Source: Harmonia axyridis (lineage: Eukaryota; Arthropoda; Insecta; Coleoptera; Coccinellidae). From it: a DNA stretch of 64,000 nucleotides. Every line of letters begins with the position of its first letter. The stretch's first letter is position 1. The notes under the pieces are model-generated. The model was given only the letters and a program-made list of their open reading frames with translations, was not told the DNA's origin and searched no databases. Of this stretch, positions 42,721-53,329 are shown one piece after another. The DNA lies in the NCBI RefSeq assembly GCF_914767665.1, contig NC_059508.1, forward strand, positions 20,062,001-20,126,000, written 5' to 3'. The position numbers and the translations under genes were made by a program.

Positions 42721-43947
42721 CTACGAATTATTGGTATTGACATTGGGCGTTTTTACGTTAACTATATCAGAATGAATTTGTGTATGATGTCTGCCATTGC
42801 ATTTCTTGCAATTTGAAGATCTGCATTGTTCGCTGAAGTGACCTAGACGTAGACAATTCATACATAATTTCAATTCTTTAATCCGCTCTTTTCTTTTGTT
42901 CACAGAAAGTTTCAAGAAGTTTTCGCATGTTTGGCTGTAGTGATTCTTTGCGCAAAAAACACATTTGGGTTTGTTTTCTGCGCCACTGGTATAAAAACCT
43001 CTAGTTGTGTTGTGCCTTTGATATTTTATCTCAATATGCCTTTGCGTATGATTCGTTTCTGTCGTTTCGAGAAAATCAGCTCTAGACTTTAGGAATTTTT
43101 TCAGATCGTCCCAAGTTGGAACATCCTTGTCAGCCCTAAATTTTTCCCACTCGCGTACCGTTACTGAGTCTAGTTTGGTTTGAATGAGAAAAACTATTAA
43201 TGTGCTCCAATGACATGTGGGCTGGTTTAGTTGCTCGAGTGCTCGAAGATTTTTCGAAACTATATCTAAAAGCTCACGTAATTTTTCACTCGATTCTTTC
43301 GCGATAGTTTCAAAGTTAAAGATGGATTTCACGTGATTGTGAATAAGTAATCGTCTGTTATCGTACCGTTCGTGCAAGCTATTCCACGCCACTGCATAAT
43401 TTGTAGCGGAGAAATCTAATGATTGAATCACCTGTACCGCGCTCCCTTCCAGAGATGCCCGAAGATAATGAAATTTTTGAATTTCATTTATGGCTTGATT
43501 TTTCTCTATCAGAGATTCGAATGTATCGCGAAACTCTAACCAGTTTTGGTAATTACCATCGAATTTCGGTAGCTCAATAGTTGGAAGCTTGATCGAATTT
43601 GAATAATTATTACCTTTGTTATGAATTGAGATAGAACTTGCGTTATCTTCGGATTCTTTTTTATCTAAAATTGATTTAGCGAACGCCTTTTGCATGTAGT
43701 ACTTATTTGTGAAAGATTCTCTTTCTGAAAAATTGACTTCCTCATCTTCCGATGAATTCTCAATTAGATTCTGAACTTCCTCAAATTCCTCGAGAACGTT
43801 ATCAAATTTCAAAAGCCTTTCTGAAATTTGTATGTAATCAGTGCTAAGCAATTCCGTTTTTGACTTGATTTCGTTCAAGAAATTCGTGAATATCGTTAGT
43901 TTTGATTTAATAGCACCGCGATTTCTTTCAAGAGTTTCTAAATTCAT
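42721..43947 (-). CDS. gag: BEL copy 2 Gag
   Basis: ATG at 43947 (MNLETLERNRGAIKSKLTIF) begins a 408-codon Gag; a TTG further up is not credible. It has an acidic, helical N-terminus, the DUF1759-type capsid region (IELPKFDGNYQNWLEFRDTF, FHYLRASLEGSAVQVIQSL) and C-terminal knuckles (CVFCAKNHYSQTC, CMNCLRLGHFSEQC, CKKCNGRHHTQIH). No lesion seen. It ends at TAG 42721 in frame with the protease ORF, whereas BEL/Pao Gag-Pol is usually one frame; readthrough or a point mutation are both possible. Builds the particle; could package an RT-less genome. Confidence 0.9.
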   Translation of the reverse strand: MNLETLERNRGAIKSKLTIFTNFLNEIKSKTELLSTDYIQISERLLKFDNVLEEFEEVQNLIENSSEDEEVNFSERESFTNKYYMQKAFAKSILDKKESEDNASSISIHNKGNNYSNSIKLPTIELPKFDGNYQNWLEFRDTFESLIEKNQAINEIQKFHYLRASLEGSAVQVIQSLDFSATNYAVAWNSLHERYDNRRLLIHNHVKSIFNFETIAKESSEKLRELLDIVSKNLRALEQLNQPTCHWSTLIVFLIQTKLDSVTVREWEKFRADKDVPTWDDLKKFLKSRADFLETTETNHTQRHIEIKYQRHNTTRGFYTSGAENKPKCVFCAKNHYSQTCENFLKLSVNKRKERIKELKLCMNCLRLGHFSEQCRSSNCKKCNGRHHTQIHSDIVNVKTPNVNTNNS

Positions 43948-44209
43948 TATGGAATGTGAACGATTATTAGAAATATTGAAAAGAGTAGTGGGATACTTAT
44001 GGGACGTTGAAGTCAATATCGCTTAAAATCAGCAACAGTATAAGAGAGAAAGAAGGAATTTATTTACACCTCACGAAGTGGTTCCAGTTGCCCAGCTTGT
44101 GTGTATGCCTGGATCTAGAGTTGAATCGCTTCGACGATTGCGGTGATCCACTGCGCCCTTGGATTGGAATGCGTAGGATTGAGTTTCACTGGACGTCTGG
44201 ATGCTTGAA

Positions 44210-44439
44210 ATCTTGAATGTGTGTCGGTTTTTTGAATTCCCTGAATTCAAATGTGGCTCGCTTTTCTGGATTCACTGGATTCAAATGTGTATCGCTTTTC
44301 TGGATTCACTGGATTTGAATGTGGCTCGCTTTTCTGGATTCACTGGATTCAAATGTGTATCGCTTTTCTGGATTCACTGGATTCGAATGTGTATCGCTTT
44401 TCTGAATTCACTGGATTCAAATGTGGCTCGAATGGACCA
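44210..44439 (-). repeat. tandem repeat of about 33 bp, six or more units, in the BEL leader
   Basis: On the plus strand the unit is CTGGATTCACTGGATTCAAA plus TGTGTATCGCTTTT, alternating with TGTGGCTCGCTTTT. It lies between gag and the 5' LTR of the element, and the last unit runs into the primer-binding site. Confidence 0.85.
44420..44439 (-). promoter_or_regulatory. primer-binding site of BEL copy 2
   Basis: In element sense TGGTCCATTCGAGCC follows the 5' LTR. TGG is the complement of a tRNA CCA end. The cognate tRNA was not identified. Confidence 0.6.
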
Positions 44440-44686
44440 TGTTGGGGATTGTGTGGTTTTAAATTCAATTGTAAACTTAAAAACTGCGTTTATTGCTTAA
44501 GAGCATACAGCGTTGAAATATATTGAAATCAGGGTAAAATTAAGATGTTAACCCCTAGATTGTTAGCTGCATACTGTCTCTTCGTTCCGTCTTCAGCGTG
44601 TGGGTGGTACTTGAAGTTCGAGGTCAGGGGGTTGAGTTACAGGGTCGGAGTTAGGCGTGAAACAGGGTCGTATTTAGGCGTGAACA
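44440..44686 (-). repeat. 5' LTR (element orientation) of BEL copy 2
   Basis: 247 bp; differs from 40397-40643 at about three positions by eye. Confidence 0.93.
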
Positions 44687-45842
44687 CTGGCAGATCCCAC
44701 TGGAGATAGAGAGTCGCCCCATTACTGCGTTTACAGTGCCTGGAAGGGGATTATATCAGTTCACGGTAATGCCCTTTGGACTACATGCAAGCCCAGCAAC
44801 CTTTCAGCGATTCTTAGACACCATCATCGGACCAGAAATGGAACCAAAGGCTTTTGCTTACCTAGATGACATCGTCGTGCTGGGAGAAACGTTCGAGGAA
44901 CACCTGGAAAATCTACAAGAGGTATTCCGACGACTGAGAGAAGCCAAACTGCGTCTCAACCCAGACAAATGTGAGTTCGTCCGGAAGTCACTGAAATACT
45001 TGGGACATGTCGTCACCTCAGACGGAATCTGCACTGACCCCGACAAAGTGTCGGCCATCGTCGCCTTTCCGGCTCCAAAGACAGTGCGAGAGGTACGTAG
45101 ATTCTTGGGAGTCGCCAGTTGGTATCGTCGCTTCATTGAGAACTTCTCCGAGGTAATTTCTCCATTAACACAGTTGTTGAAGAAGAAGCAACGATGAAAC
45201 TGGGGTCAAGCACAGCAGGAGGCATTCGACATCCTGAAACATAAGTTGACTGAGTCACCTATTTTATCTTGTCCTGATTTTACACAACCATTTATTTTAC
45301 AGACTGATGCAAGCGATGTGGGACTGGGAGGAGCCCTAACTCAAACTATCAAAGGAGAAGAAAGAGTCATCGCTCATGTCAGCCGGACATTGAACGCCGC
45401 CGAGAAGAATTATTCAGTGTCCGAGAAAGAATGCCTAGCCATAGTATTTGCGATAGAAAAGCTGCGACCATACCTGGAAGGGTTTAGATTCACGGTCATC
45501 TCCGACCACATGAGTTTGAAATGGTTAAACTCCATCAAATCACCCTCTGGAAGAATTGCAAGATGGGCAGTGTTTCTACAGCAATTTGATTTTGAAGTAC
45601 AGTACCGAAGAGGATCACTCAACAAACTGGCCGATAGCCTGTCAAGAAACCCACTACCGACACTTAACTGTGTCCAACTGAAAGAGACAGATATTCAATG
45701 TAAGTGGTACAAAAATAAGTTTCAGGAAGTAGAGAAAGGACCAGAACACTGCCCCGACTATTCCATCATCGATGGAAGACTACACCGACACTTTTGGGAT
45801 TCATCAGATGTTAGGGAAGCTGGAACAGGCCACCCATGGTAG
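44687..45842 (+). pseudogene. pol: gypsy copy 2 Pol, part 2 (RT palm, RNase H); two nonsense codons
   Basis: Continues QIPLEIESRPITAFTVPGRG, then HASPATFQRFLDTIIGPE, FAYLDDIVVLG (catalytic YLDD, about 44860) and EVRRFLGVASWYRRF. A TGA at 45195 replaces the Trp codon seen in copy 1 (NWGQ). RNase H follows with QTDASDVGLGGAL and YSVSEKECLAIVFAIEK. A TAG at 45840 follows HPW. Unlike copy 1, no base is missing here, and the same frame runs straight into integrase. Confidence 0.92.
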
Positions 45843-46958
45843 CTGTGTATACCCACCGAACAGAGGACCGAAGTACTTAAAGAAAATCACGACTCTGCCT
45901 TGGCTGGACATCTGGGAATAGCCAAGACAATTGCGAGGATCTCGCGGAATAATTACTGGCCAGGTATGTTTGGGGACATTGCGAAATATGTCCAGAACTG
46001 CACTTCGTGCCAAAAGTTCAAAGTACCCCAACAGCAACTGGCAGGAAAGATGCAACTTCGAAAGATGGTGGATGCGCCGTTCAAGGAAGTATCAACTGAC
46101 GTAGTAGGACCTCCTCCCCGCTCCAAGAAAGGTAATTCCTATATTGTAGTTATGCAGGACAGGTTCACCAAGTGGGTGGAATGTCGACCAGTGAAGAAAG
46201 CCAACGCCAAGACTGTCTACATGGCGTTATATGAACAGATTGTACTGAAGTATGGATGTCCAACCACTGTGATCTCCGACAATGGGAAACAGTATGACAG
46301 CCGGCTATTCAGAGAAAACCTCCAGGCTATGGGTATCAATCACCAGTTTACCCCTACGTATACTCCACAATGCAATCCGGTTGAAAGGGCCAATCGGACA
46401 CTGAAGACAATGATTGCTCAATTCTGCGAGGCAGATCACCGAAATTGGGATGAAAAGGTAGGAGAATTAACCTTTGCTATTAATACTGCTCGACAGGACT
46501 CTACAGGATTCACCCAGGCATATCTAAATTATGGAAGGGAACTACGCATCCCCAAAGCCATATATGCCACAGAACCCAAGAATCAAGGATCTGGAGATCC
46601 CAATGAGAACACCGAAGAGAAAGAAGAAAGTTTGACTCACCGTACAGAGCAGATACAACATCTACTGGAGGCCTATGAGTTTGTAAGGACCAACCTATAC
46701 AGGGCATTTAATCGACAAGCTCATAATTATAACCTTCGACGTAGAGAAGTTCGTTTCCAGGTAGGCGATCAAGTGCTTCGTCGTACACATCACCTATCAT
46801 CCGCCGTTAATAACTTCGCATCTAAGTTAGCTCCAAAGTTTGAAGGGCCATTTCTTGTTGTGAAGGTGATTTCACCAGTTATTTATGACCTGAAAGACCG
46901 GTCAGGTAAGAAAGTGAATCACGTACATGTTAAAGACCTAAAACCATTTCATAACTAG
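45843..46958 (+). pseudogene. gypsy copy 2 integrase
   Basis: In frame with RNase H after the TAG at 45840. HHCC module (HDSALAGHLG...CTSCQKFK), D in STDVVGP, D in ISDNGKQY, E in NPVERANR, and a GPF C-terminus ending at 46956. It differs from copy 1 at scattered codons (for example ARISRNNYWPG). All catalytic residues are kept. Confidence 0.92.
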
Positions 46959-47088
46959 TAAGTTACTTTGTTAAAATCACCGTTAAAAAGTCAGAACTGA
47001 GGTAAAAAGAAAAAAATTGTTACTAACTGGTACTTCCCCGCATAAACTAGACCTATTAATCTGATTTCATACTACTGACATGTTCTTA

Positions 47089-47114
47089 TTATTCTGTGAT
47101 TTTCTTGTTCAGGC
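47089..47114 (+). promoter_or_regulatory. putative 3' splice site before gypsy ORF3 (copy 2)
   Basis: TTTTCTTGTTCAG is identical to the copy 1 site and sits 8 bases before ATG 47122. Confidence 0.4.
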
Positions 47115-47121
47115 AAAGAAG

Positions 47122-47799
47122 ATGTCTGAGAGTAGCCATAGTCGCTGGGCAGAAATCCGGTGGGGAGATGACTGCGTCGTGTACGAGCCACGAAGCTCAT
47201 CACCGGATACAATACCGGAAGTACCGGTGTTGAGGAGAAGAACGGTGACAGAGGTGCGGATGTCTAGAGCCCCCTACAGCTCGGTATCGTCAGTTAGAGG
47301 GAGAAATTACCTAGCAGGAGTAGAGAGAGTGGTGAAGAGGACCACTACGCAATCTACACAGACCCCCCCGTTGTGCCAGCTGAGTGCCAGTAAGCAAGAT
47401 ACCGGTTCTAAAATTCCATTCAGGACGAGTGTGGAAGACAACACCGGTATAACTAAACCATATGTTTCAGATCAAACCACACCGGCCCCCAAGAGTGTTC
47501 GTACAGTAGGTGCGATGGGATCTAAGGTCTACCTGGAGGTGAGACCCAACACTTGCTGGAAGTGCGGCAAGACATGTCCCTCGCGGCAGGAGTGTCGAGG
47601 TCCACCACTCCTATTTTGCAGCAGATGTGGTTTGATAGGTACGCAGACCAGGTACTGCGAATGCGTACCCAGGAAACTGGCCCAACGGCCGACAGGAACT
47701 AGGTTGGAACAACCAGCCCTGCGTCCATGTGCGAGATGTACAGAGAGGGAAGCCACGCAGCGGAGAGAAGAGAGAACTACTCACCAGAAAATGAGATAA
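47122..47799 (+). CDS. gypsy ORF3: accessory protein with Gag-like zinc-finger pair (copy 2)
   Basis: 225 codons from ATG 47122 (MSESSHSRWAEIRWGDD). Ser/Thr/Arg-rich N-terminal half with RRRTVTEVRMSRAP. A linker (SKQDTGSKIPFRTS...) is absent from copy 1. The Cys-rich block CWKCGKTCPSRQEC / FCSRCGLIGTQTRYCEC is near residue 160. A third CARCTE motif lies near the C-terminus. Most differences from copy 1 look conservative or synonymous, and all three indels keep frame, although Pol in this copy has two stops. No membrane segment. Unrelated to Env as far as I can see; the closest relative visible is the element's own Gag knuckle. Confidence 0.7.
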   Translation: MSESSHSRWAEIRWGDDCVVYEPRSSSPDTIPEVPVLRRRTVTEVRMSRAPYSSVSSVRGRNYLAGVERVVKRTTTQSTQTPPLCQLSASKQDTGSKIPFRTSVEDNTGITKPYVSDQTTPAPKSVRTVGAMGSKVYLEVRPNTCWKCGKTCPSRQECRGPPLLFCSRCGLIGTQTRYCECVPRKLAQRPTGTRLEQPALRPCARCTEREATQRREERTTHQKMR

Positions 47800-49097
47800 G
47801 AAAATGATGGGGAAAATATAACAAATAAAAAGAAGATACCGGTGTATTTGTTTCCTAATCCTGTAAACTGTGTAAAACAATATAGGGCCTAACCCGATAT
47901 CTTACAACATTATATTCAAGACTAGTAGACTGATTTTTAATCTGTAAATGTTGATGAAACCGAATAGTACATAATAAGTCAGTGAATATTATGCAATAAA
48001 AACAATTCCAGTCACTTGCCCTGAATTTCAAAGGCCGTCAGATATAAATTAGTAGTTTCACTGTGTAATCAATTTGAAGAATGCCATTTCTAATCTGATA
48101 AATAACTGAAATATTCCGCAGTGTTACAGATGAAGTTTTCTAAGAGGCTAGATACTCACCGATGAGAATAAATGCTGGAGATAGGCAACACACCTTTCAT
48201 CGGATGATCAGCTGTAAGCCCAATTCCACCGAAGACATGTAATCAGTCAGTCCTGAAGATTTAATCATGTCATCATCCAAGGAAGAAGTACTAGAAGAGT
48301 TGGACATCATGGCCTGTCAATTATTACCCTGGCGGACATTTGGATTCCATTTCAATTTTCATATGGATAATTTAAACTGTATAACTGGAAGAATCTTCAC
48401 CGTTCTGAAAATTTTACCATACAATCACTGATTACTTGTAATATCCGCAGGTAAATCAAGCAGTATATTCCATATATTCAATGGGTTTGGAATGGTTTCG
48501 TCTCATCTGACTGGGAACTTCGACGTCCCTCTGAAATAATATGGCATGATTCATCGAGATATGGAAATCACAGAACTACTCACCGGAGAATGGGATAATC
48601 CACACCTCACATCAGATTATTTCACCGACACTTGGAAACTTCATGGAAATGGGAATGAGTTCTACTCCACAACCCCGAGATGAAGAAATTCCCAAACATG
48701 TAAACATTCAAATCACCCCGGAGGACAGAAGAAAGAAGACGACGTTTGAGTTTTGCACCGACCCTTGGAAACTTCATGGAAATGGGAATGAGTTCTACTC
48801 CACAACCCCGAGATGAAGAAATTCCCAAACATGTAAACATTCAAATCACCCCGGATGACAGAAGAAAGAAGACGACGTTTGAATTTGACATCGATTCATA
48901 GAGCAAAGTTTTATTTTTATATGTCATACTGTCTAAAACAACATTATAGTCTTTGATAACGTAACGTAACAGTCAGACCCGTCCTTCCCATATATCCTGC
49001 GTAATAAGACAGGATAGTATTCGGTTATTTTTTGTTTGTTTTTTAGAATTCAAAATTCTGTTTCACCGTAACTTGAATTTTTCCGAACCAGGGGGGA
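47800..49097 (+). other. gypsy copy 2 3' noncoding region with tandem repeat and polypurine tract
   Basis: Counterpart of 5471-6760. It contains the two-unit repeat (48621-48885, period about 133) and ends AGGGGGGA at 49097. Confidence 0.75.
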
Positions 49098-50350
49098 TGT
49101 AACGAAGTCTGATTATTCCCATAGGAATGATCAGGCTCCTTCTAAAGAATATTTTATTGTTTTCCGTTCAAATTAATCATTCTGATATATTCCGTAAATA
49201 TTGGAAATAATTTATTAATTGTTCACCGCGATAATGAAAAAGTCCATGCCTCATGTTTTTCAACCGACCAGGGCCTCGAATAATCCGATTGAAATAATAT
49301 AAGAAATTATTTATTTCGGCGTTTTTACCGCTGATATATTTTTTTTCCATATGTTAAATTACGTTCCGCCAAGAGAATTTTCTCGAAAAACGAGGTTTTT
49401 GTCGACATGAAGAGTCACGTGGGCTGAATTCTTTCACCGCCCCGCACCGAAGTTATAAAAGGGTGTAACCGACCCAAAATCGGGAATTGATGTTCAGGCA
49501 TTCAGATAGTAGAGATAGTTATTCAGATTTATTCAGTAGTTATTAGTATAGTAGAGATAGTTATTCAGATTTAGGCAGTAGTTTAGTTTAGTTAGTTATT
49601 CAGATTTAGAGATTTAGGCAGTAGTATAGTTTAGTTTAGTTTGGAAAAAGACATTTTGGTTAAGGAGTTACAAAGTGACTGGACAATAGTAAAATTGGTA
49701 ATTGAACGCCAATAGTTACAAATCCGTTTCTGAGGTCGAAAATCGCCATTTTCATCAGTTAACTTACTTGTTAGTCCTTTTCTGGGGAGTTTGCTAATTT
49801 TTACTTGTGACTTTCTTACGAGTGAATATTCAAGGGTTTCATTTGATAGAGACAACGAGAGGGTGGTGTACCGGTGGAGTTTTTCAACGCGTTAGGATTA
49901 GTTTTCATTCCTTCCCGACTCTACAAAATCCACGATTCTCATCTCCAAATATCATAATTTCCCGGCTCCCGGATCCGACTAACTTGTTCAACGGTTCTGA
50001 CTGACATTAAATTGGTGAGGTAAGGGCACAGTAGTGTTAGGCAGTACAAATTATCTCAGTAACCGAATTTAAGTATACATATTGATACAGTTTATACTTT
50101 TTCTGATTTCCCGTTTTTGCTGAGATTGTCTGTATTGTAGAATTGAATCAGTAAACCTATTAATTCTGTTGCGTTGTTTGTTACTTGGTCACCGCTACCA
50201 TCCTAGGTGACACCGAATCCTGTCTTCACTAAGCTACCCTGGTAAGGTTTGTCAATTTCTCCCTAAAATTGGCTGGCGCTCGAGATACTACTGCAAAGTG
50301 CCGAAGGGCAATTGGCAGAAGCGCCCAGTGACGCAAAAAGGAGCGTTACA
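49098..50350 (+). repeat. 3' LTR of gypsy copy 2 (1253 bp)
   Basis: TGTAACG...CGTTACA; TATA box TATAAAAG at 49454. It matches 6761-8025 except in the AGT/ATTCAGA-rich stretch (about 49495-49640), where the repeat number differs. Followed by GGTGTATAAAATACACC, a perfect 7-bp palindrome with a 3-base loop. Confidence 0.92.
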
Positions 50351-51273
50351 GGTGTATAAAATACACCACGCGAGCTGTAACGTTAGGAAAAGCACGAGTA
50401 GTTAAAGGTTAAATATACAGATGGGAAAACAACATACCCTGTGTCCGTAAAGTATGGAACAAATTCATTTTTAGCTAAGCAGACCATTTTAAGAAATAAT
50501 CCTGAAACACGCCGTATTTCAAAATAATAATCTAATATACAGGGTGAATTACTTTCGAGTATGAATGTCAACAGCCTCTATACCACTCATGAAGGTAAGA
50601 CTTAAGAAAACTTGGACCGACACATTGGCGTTATGATTTCAGAGGCTTGCATGGACGAGAAGAGGTTTTTATTATTTTAACAAATCCCGCAAATAGGGAA
50701 TAGCAGTATGAATGCATAGGTCCAACAATAATTGGAAATGAATTAAATTGATAAACTAAATTATTTTGTCAACAGCCCCAATACCACTTGAAAAGGTGAA
50801 GGTGGTAAGAACACCAAGACATGATTTCAGGTGCTTGCATGGAAGAGAAGATACCTGATAAGGATTTTTCGGATTTTCCAATGGCCTGGTAACCCTAATG
50901 ACATTGAATGTAACAAGTCAAGATATTAAGTCATTCAGAATTGAAAAGAAACAAGAGGGCAAATTTATTCTTTCAACTATAACTGCGTTGAGGTATTTGG
51001 AATTAGTTAAATATTTCAATTCTCTTCTTTCGTATTTTTTTCAAGTTATCTCGTGAATATCTGTACATTATATGTTCTCTAAGGAAAAAGTAAGATGTTT
51101 TGAGTTGATTATATCAAAGTCTTCCTCACTTCATCGGCTCTTATTATCTGTAGGCTGTTACAGGTGGAGTGAAAAGCAATGTGGTATTTGTTATTAAATC
51201 TGTTTTTTTCTCTCGTTCAAACACATAAGGTGGCAATAATTGAAGAAATGAGAACAATATCAGCTTATCAGTC
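50351..51273. other. noncoding region left of the Tc1 transposase
   Basis: No gene. It holds ATACCCTGTG (about 50435) and ATACAGGGTG (about 50539), mariner-end-like words in opposite orientation, and a diverged direct repeat (50566-50665 and 50768-50855; see that entry). The rest is AT-rich. The left end of the Tc1 element must lie in here but I could not pair it with a right end. Confidence 0.5.
50566..50855 (+). repeat. diverged direct repeat, about 95-bp units
   Basis: GTCAACAGCC...ATACCACT, ATGATTTCAG and GCTTGCATGG appear in the same order at 50566-50665 and 50768-50855, about 70-75 percent alike by eye. Confidence 0.55.
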
Positions 51274-52306
51274 ATGCCGAGAAGACGTTTGGCTCCTGTG
51301 CAACTGGACCAAATCATACGGTGGATACAGGAAGGTTTGTCCCAGCGAGAAGTGTCCCGGCGGTTGAATGTTTCGCAAAGTATTGTGAGTCGGGCTTGGA
51401 ATAGGTTCATCCAAAACGACTCAGTAGCTTATGTTCATGGGGGAGGTCGGCAGCGCAGTACAACCGCTGCCCAAGATCGTCTTTTGATCCTCAATGCTAG
51501 GAGAAATCCCACTTACCCGGCGTCGCGGCTCAATAGATCACTGAGAGTTGCAACAGGAGTTCCAATTTCGAACCAGCCTGTAAGACGACGACTACATGTT
51601 CGTGGTTTGAGAGCACGTAGGAGGGTACAACATCCCCGTTTGAATAGGGAACACCGGGTTCATCGACGGCAATGGGCTGAGGAGCACCGCAATTGGACAC
51701 TTGAAGATTGGAGCCGATGTTTATTTATGGATGAGTCTAGATTTCGTTTGGTCAACTCCGATGGACGTATTCTTGCTTGGAGGGAAAGAGGTCGAAGGTA
51801 TGCAGAACAGTTTATGGTACCCACAACAGCTTTTGGCGGAGGTTCTATATGTGTATGGGGAGGCATTTGTTTGAACCAACGCACAGAGTTGGTTGTTCTG
51901 CAGAACACCACCATGACCAGCCAGAGATATCACGATATGATTATCGAACCCATAATTGTTCCGTTTGCGGCTGCCGTGGGCGAGAATTTCATTTTAATTG
52001 ACGATAATGCCCGTCCACACCGTAGTCGTCTGGTTAATGAAGCGCTAGAAACTCATGCTATTGATAGGATGGACTGGCCAGCTCGCTCTCCAGACATGAA
52101 TTGCATCGAACATGTCTGGTCTGAGATTTCTAGACAATTGTCAACCTTAGAACAACCGATCAATAACCTGGATGACCTTTCTAACTAACGCTTTACGGGA
52201 TATTTGGACGAATTTGCCCCAAAATTTTATAAATAGTTTGATCAAAAGTATGCCTCGTAGGGTAGAATGCTTGAGACGAGCTCGTGGGGGACCAACTAGG
52301 TACTAG
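51274..52306 (+). pseudogene. Tc1-like transposase (DD34E), one late frameshift
   Basis: ATG 51274 opens 304 codons. The N-terminal paired-type helix-turn-helix (LDQIIRWIQEGLSQREVSRR, residues 11-30) binds the element ends, and a GGGRQR linker at residues 56-61 is typical of Tc1. Catalytic Asp153 in FMDESRF, Asp244 in IDDNARPH and Glu279 in NCIEHVW are 34 residues apart for the second pair, the Tc1 signature. A stop at 52186 arises from about one extra base; the C-terminus (ALRDIWTNLPQNFINSLIKS, MPRRVECLRRARGGPTRY) is intact in the next frame to 52306. AATAAA follows at about 52386. Nearly functional. Confidence 0.88.
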
Positions 52307-53329
52307 CTTAACCGAAACTTCAGCCTTCTTGTGGTTTCATTATAAAATGTTTATGTTATTCAAACACAGAATTTTGAATGTTCCTAATAAAGTCTTTTTT
52401 CTCTCCAACTTTCCATTTTTTCATTCTTTTCTCAAGTGAACCATATTATCAACTGAAAATACTCTCATATCTGACTAAATTTATAATCTTGGAGCGAATA
52501 TTTCAGAAATAAATTTAGAACAAGTAAGTGATCCCTATCAATTGTTGAGCAGTTTATTTTATTATTTCAGCAATTATGATGAAGAAAGAGAAGCAGTGTC
52601 CCAAAAGTTACTCCGCTCAAAAACATTTATCTAGCAATAGTGAAGATAGAATATTATTTTCATTCGTAATTTCGAAGATCTTATTATCTGATAAATTATT
52701 CCTTTCAACGGTTTGGCAAATTATCGTAAAAATAAAATAACGTTACGTCTTTGAAATATGGAATGTAATCAAGAGTCCGATATTATTTTTTTAATTTATC
52801 AACATAAAATTGAAACCACTGAAAGAGCCTCCGAAGGAGATTCAATTTATAATAATATAAAAGTAGACTTGATTGCATTTTGAATTCCACAAAATGCGCT
52901 CATTTGTTATCATTTCATTGGACTTGGAGGTGTAACATTAGTGATAAAATACAATTCATGACATTGCATATTTTGCCTACATAGAAATTCTATTTTTTTT
53001 TCACACTATTGTAAAATTGATCGGCAAATATCTCATGACACGAGAGAATATAAACATTGAAAGTTTATTTCTCAAATTTTTTTTTCACTTTCTCTTTGTA
53101 ATTGTTTTAAATATTTTAGGGAATATATGAAAATTATTACAAACATTGAAATATAACGTCATCAATATTAGGTCAAGGAAAAGGTAATTTCGTATTTCAC
53201 GTCCGTTTTTTCGACATCTCATTCGGATCATACGATACGGCGTTGTAAAGATGTGAGTGCATACTACTACGTTGATGGAGGTCTCAAAGGAAGAAATTCG
53301 CCATTTTCAATAGGTTTACTACCTGAGAG
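52307..53329. other. AT-rich noncoding region
   Basis: No coding frame or clear repeat. An isolated CAGTGTCCCAAAAGTTACTC (about 52595) resembles a transposon end but has no partner that I found. Confidence 0.5.

Larger units (their letters stand above)
40397..44686 (-). mobile_element. BEL/Pao retrotransposon copy 2, 4290 bp, RT-less, recently inserted
   Basis: Minus-strand element with 247-bp LTRs differing at about three positions, a CTGGC target duplication, a TGG-starting primer site, a polypurine tract, gag, protease and integrase parts. RT, RNase H and the first integrase Asp are missing, so it must depend on a partner for replication. Confidence 0.93.
39808..50350 (+). mobile_element. 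Ty3/gypsy copy 2 (5'-truncated; interrupted by BEL copy 2)
   Basis: Same family as 1-8025. Homology starts at GTACCCAACTTAACGG (equivalent to position 1882 in copy 1), directly after the BEL LTR, so Gag and the start of protease are absent. BEL copy 2 splits RT at 40396/44687. The 3' LTR ends at 50350. Pol has two nonsense codons; ORF3 is open. Confidence 0.92.

Noticed and set aside
44210..44439. Regularly spaced repeats resembling a CRISPR array
   Set aside because: Units are head-to-tail without unique spacers, and lie in the leader of a BEL retrotransposon in an insect genome.
50351..50367. Palindrome GGTGTATAAAATACACC as a terminator or operator
   Set aside because: In a eukaryotic repeat-rich locus it is more simply the target-site context of the gypsy LTR; no further evidence.
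50434..50549. MITE bounded by ACCCTGT and ACAGGGT
   Set aside because: The words point the wrong way for mariner ends (expected ACAGGGT on the left, ACCCTGT on the right), so they probably belong to two different elements.
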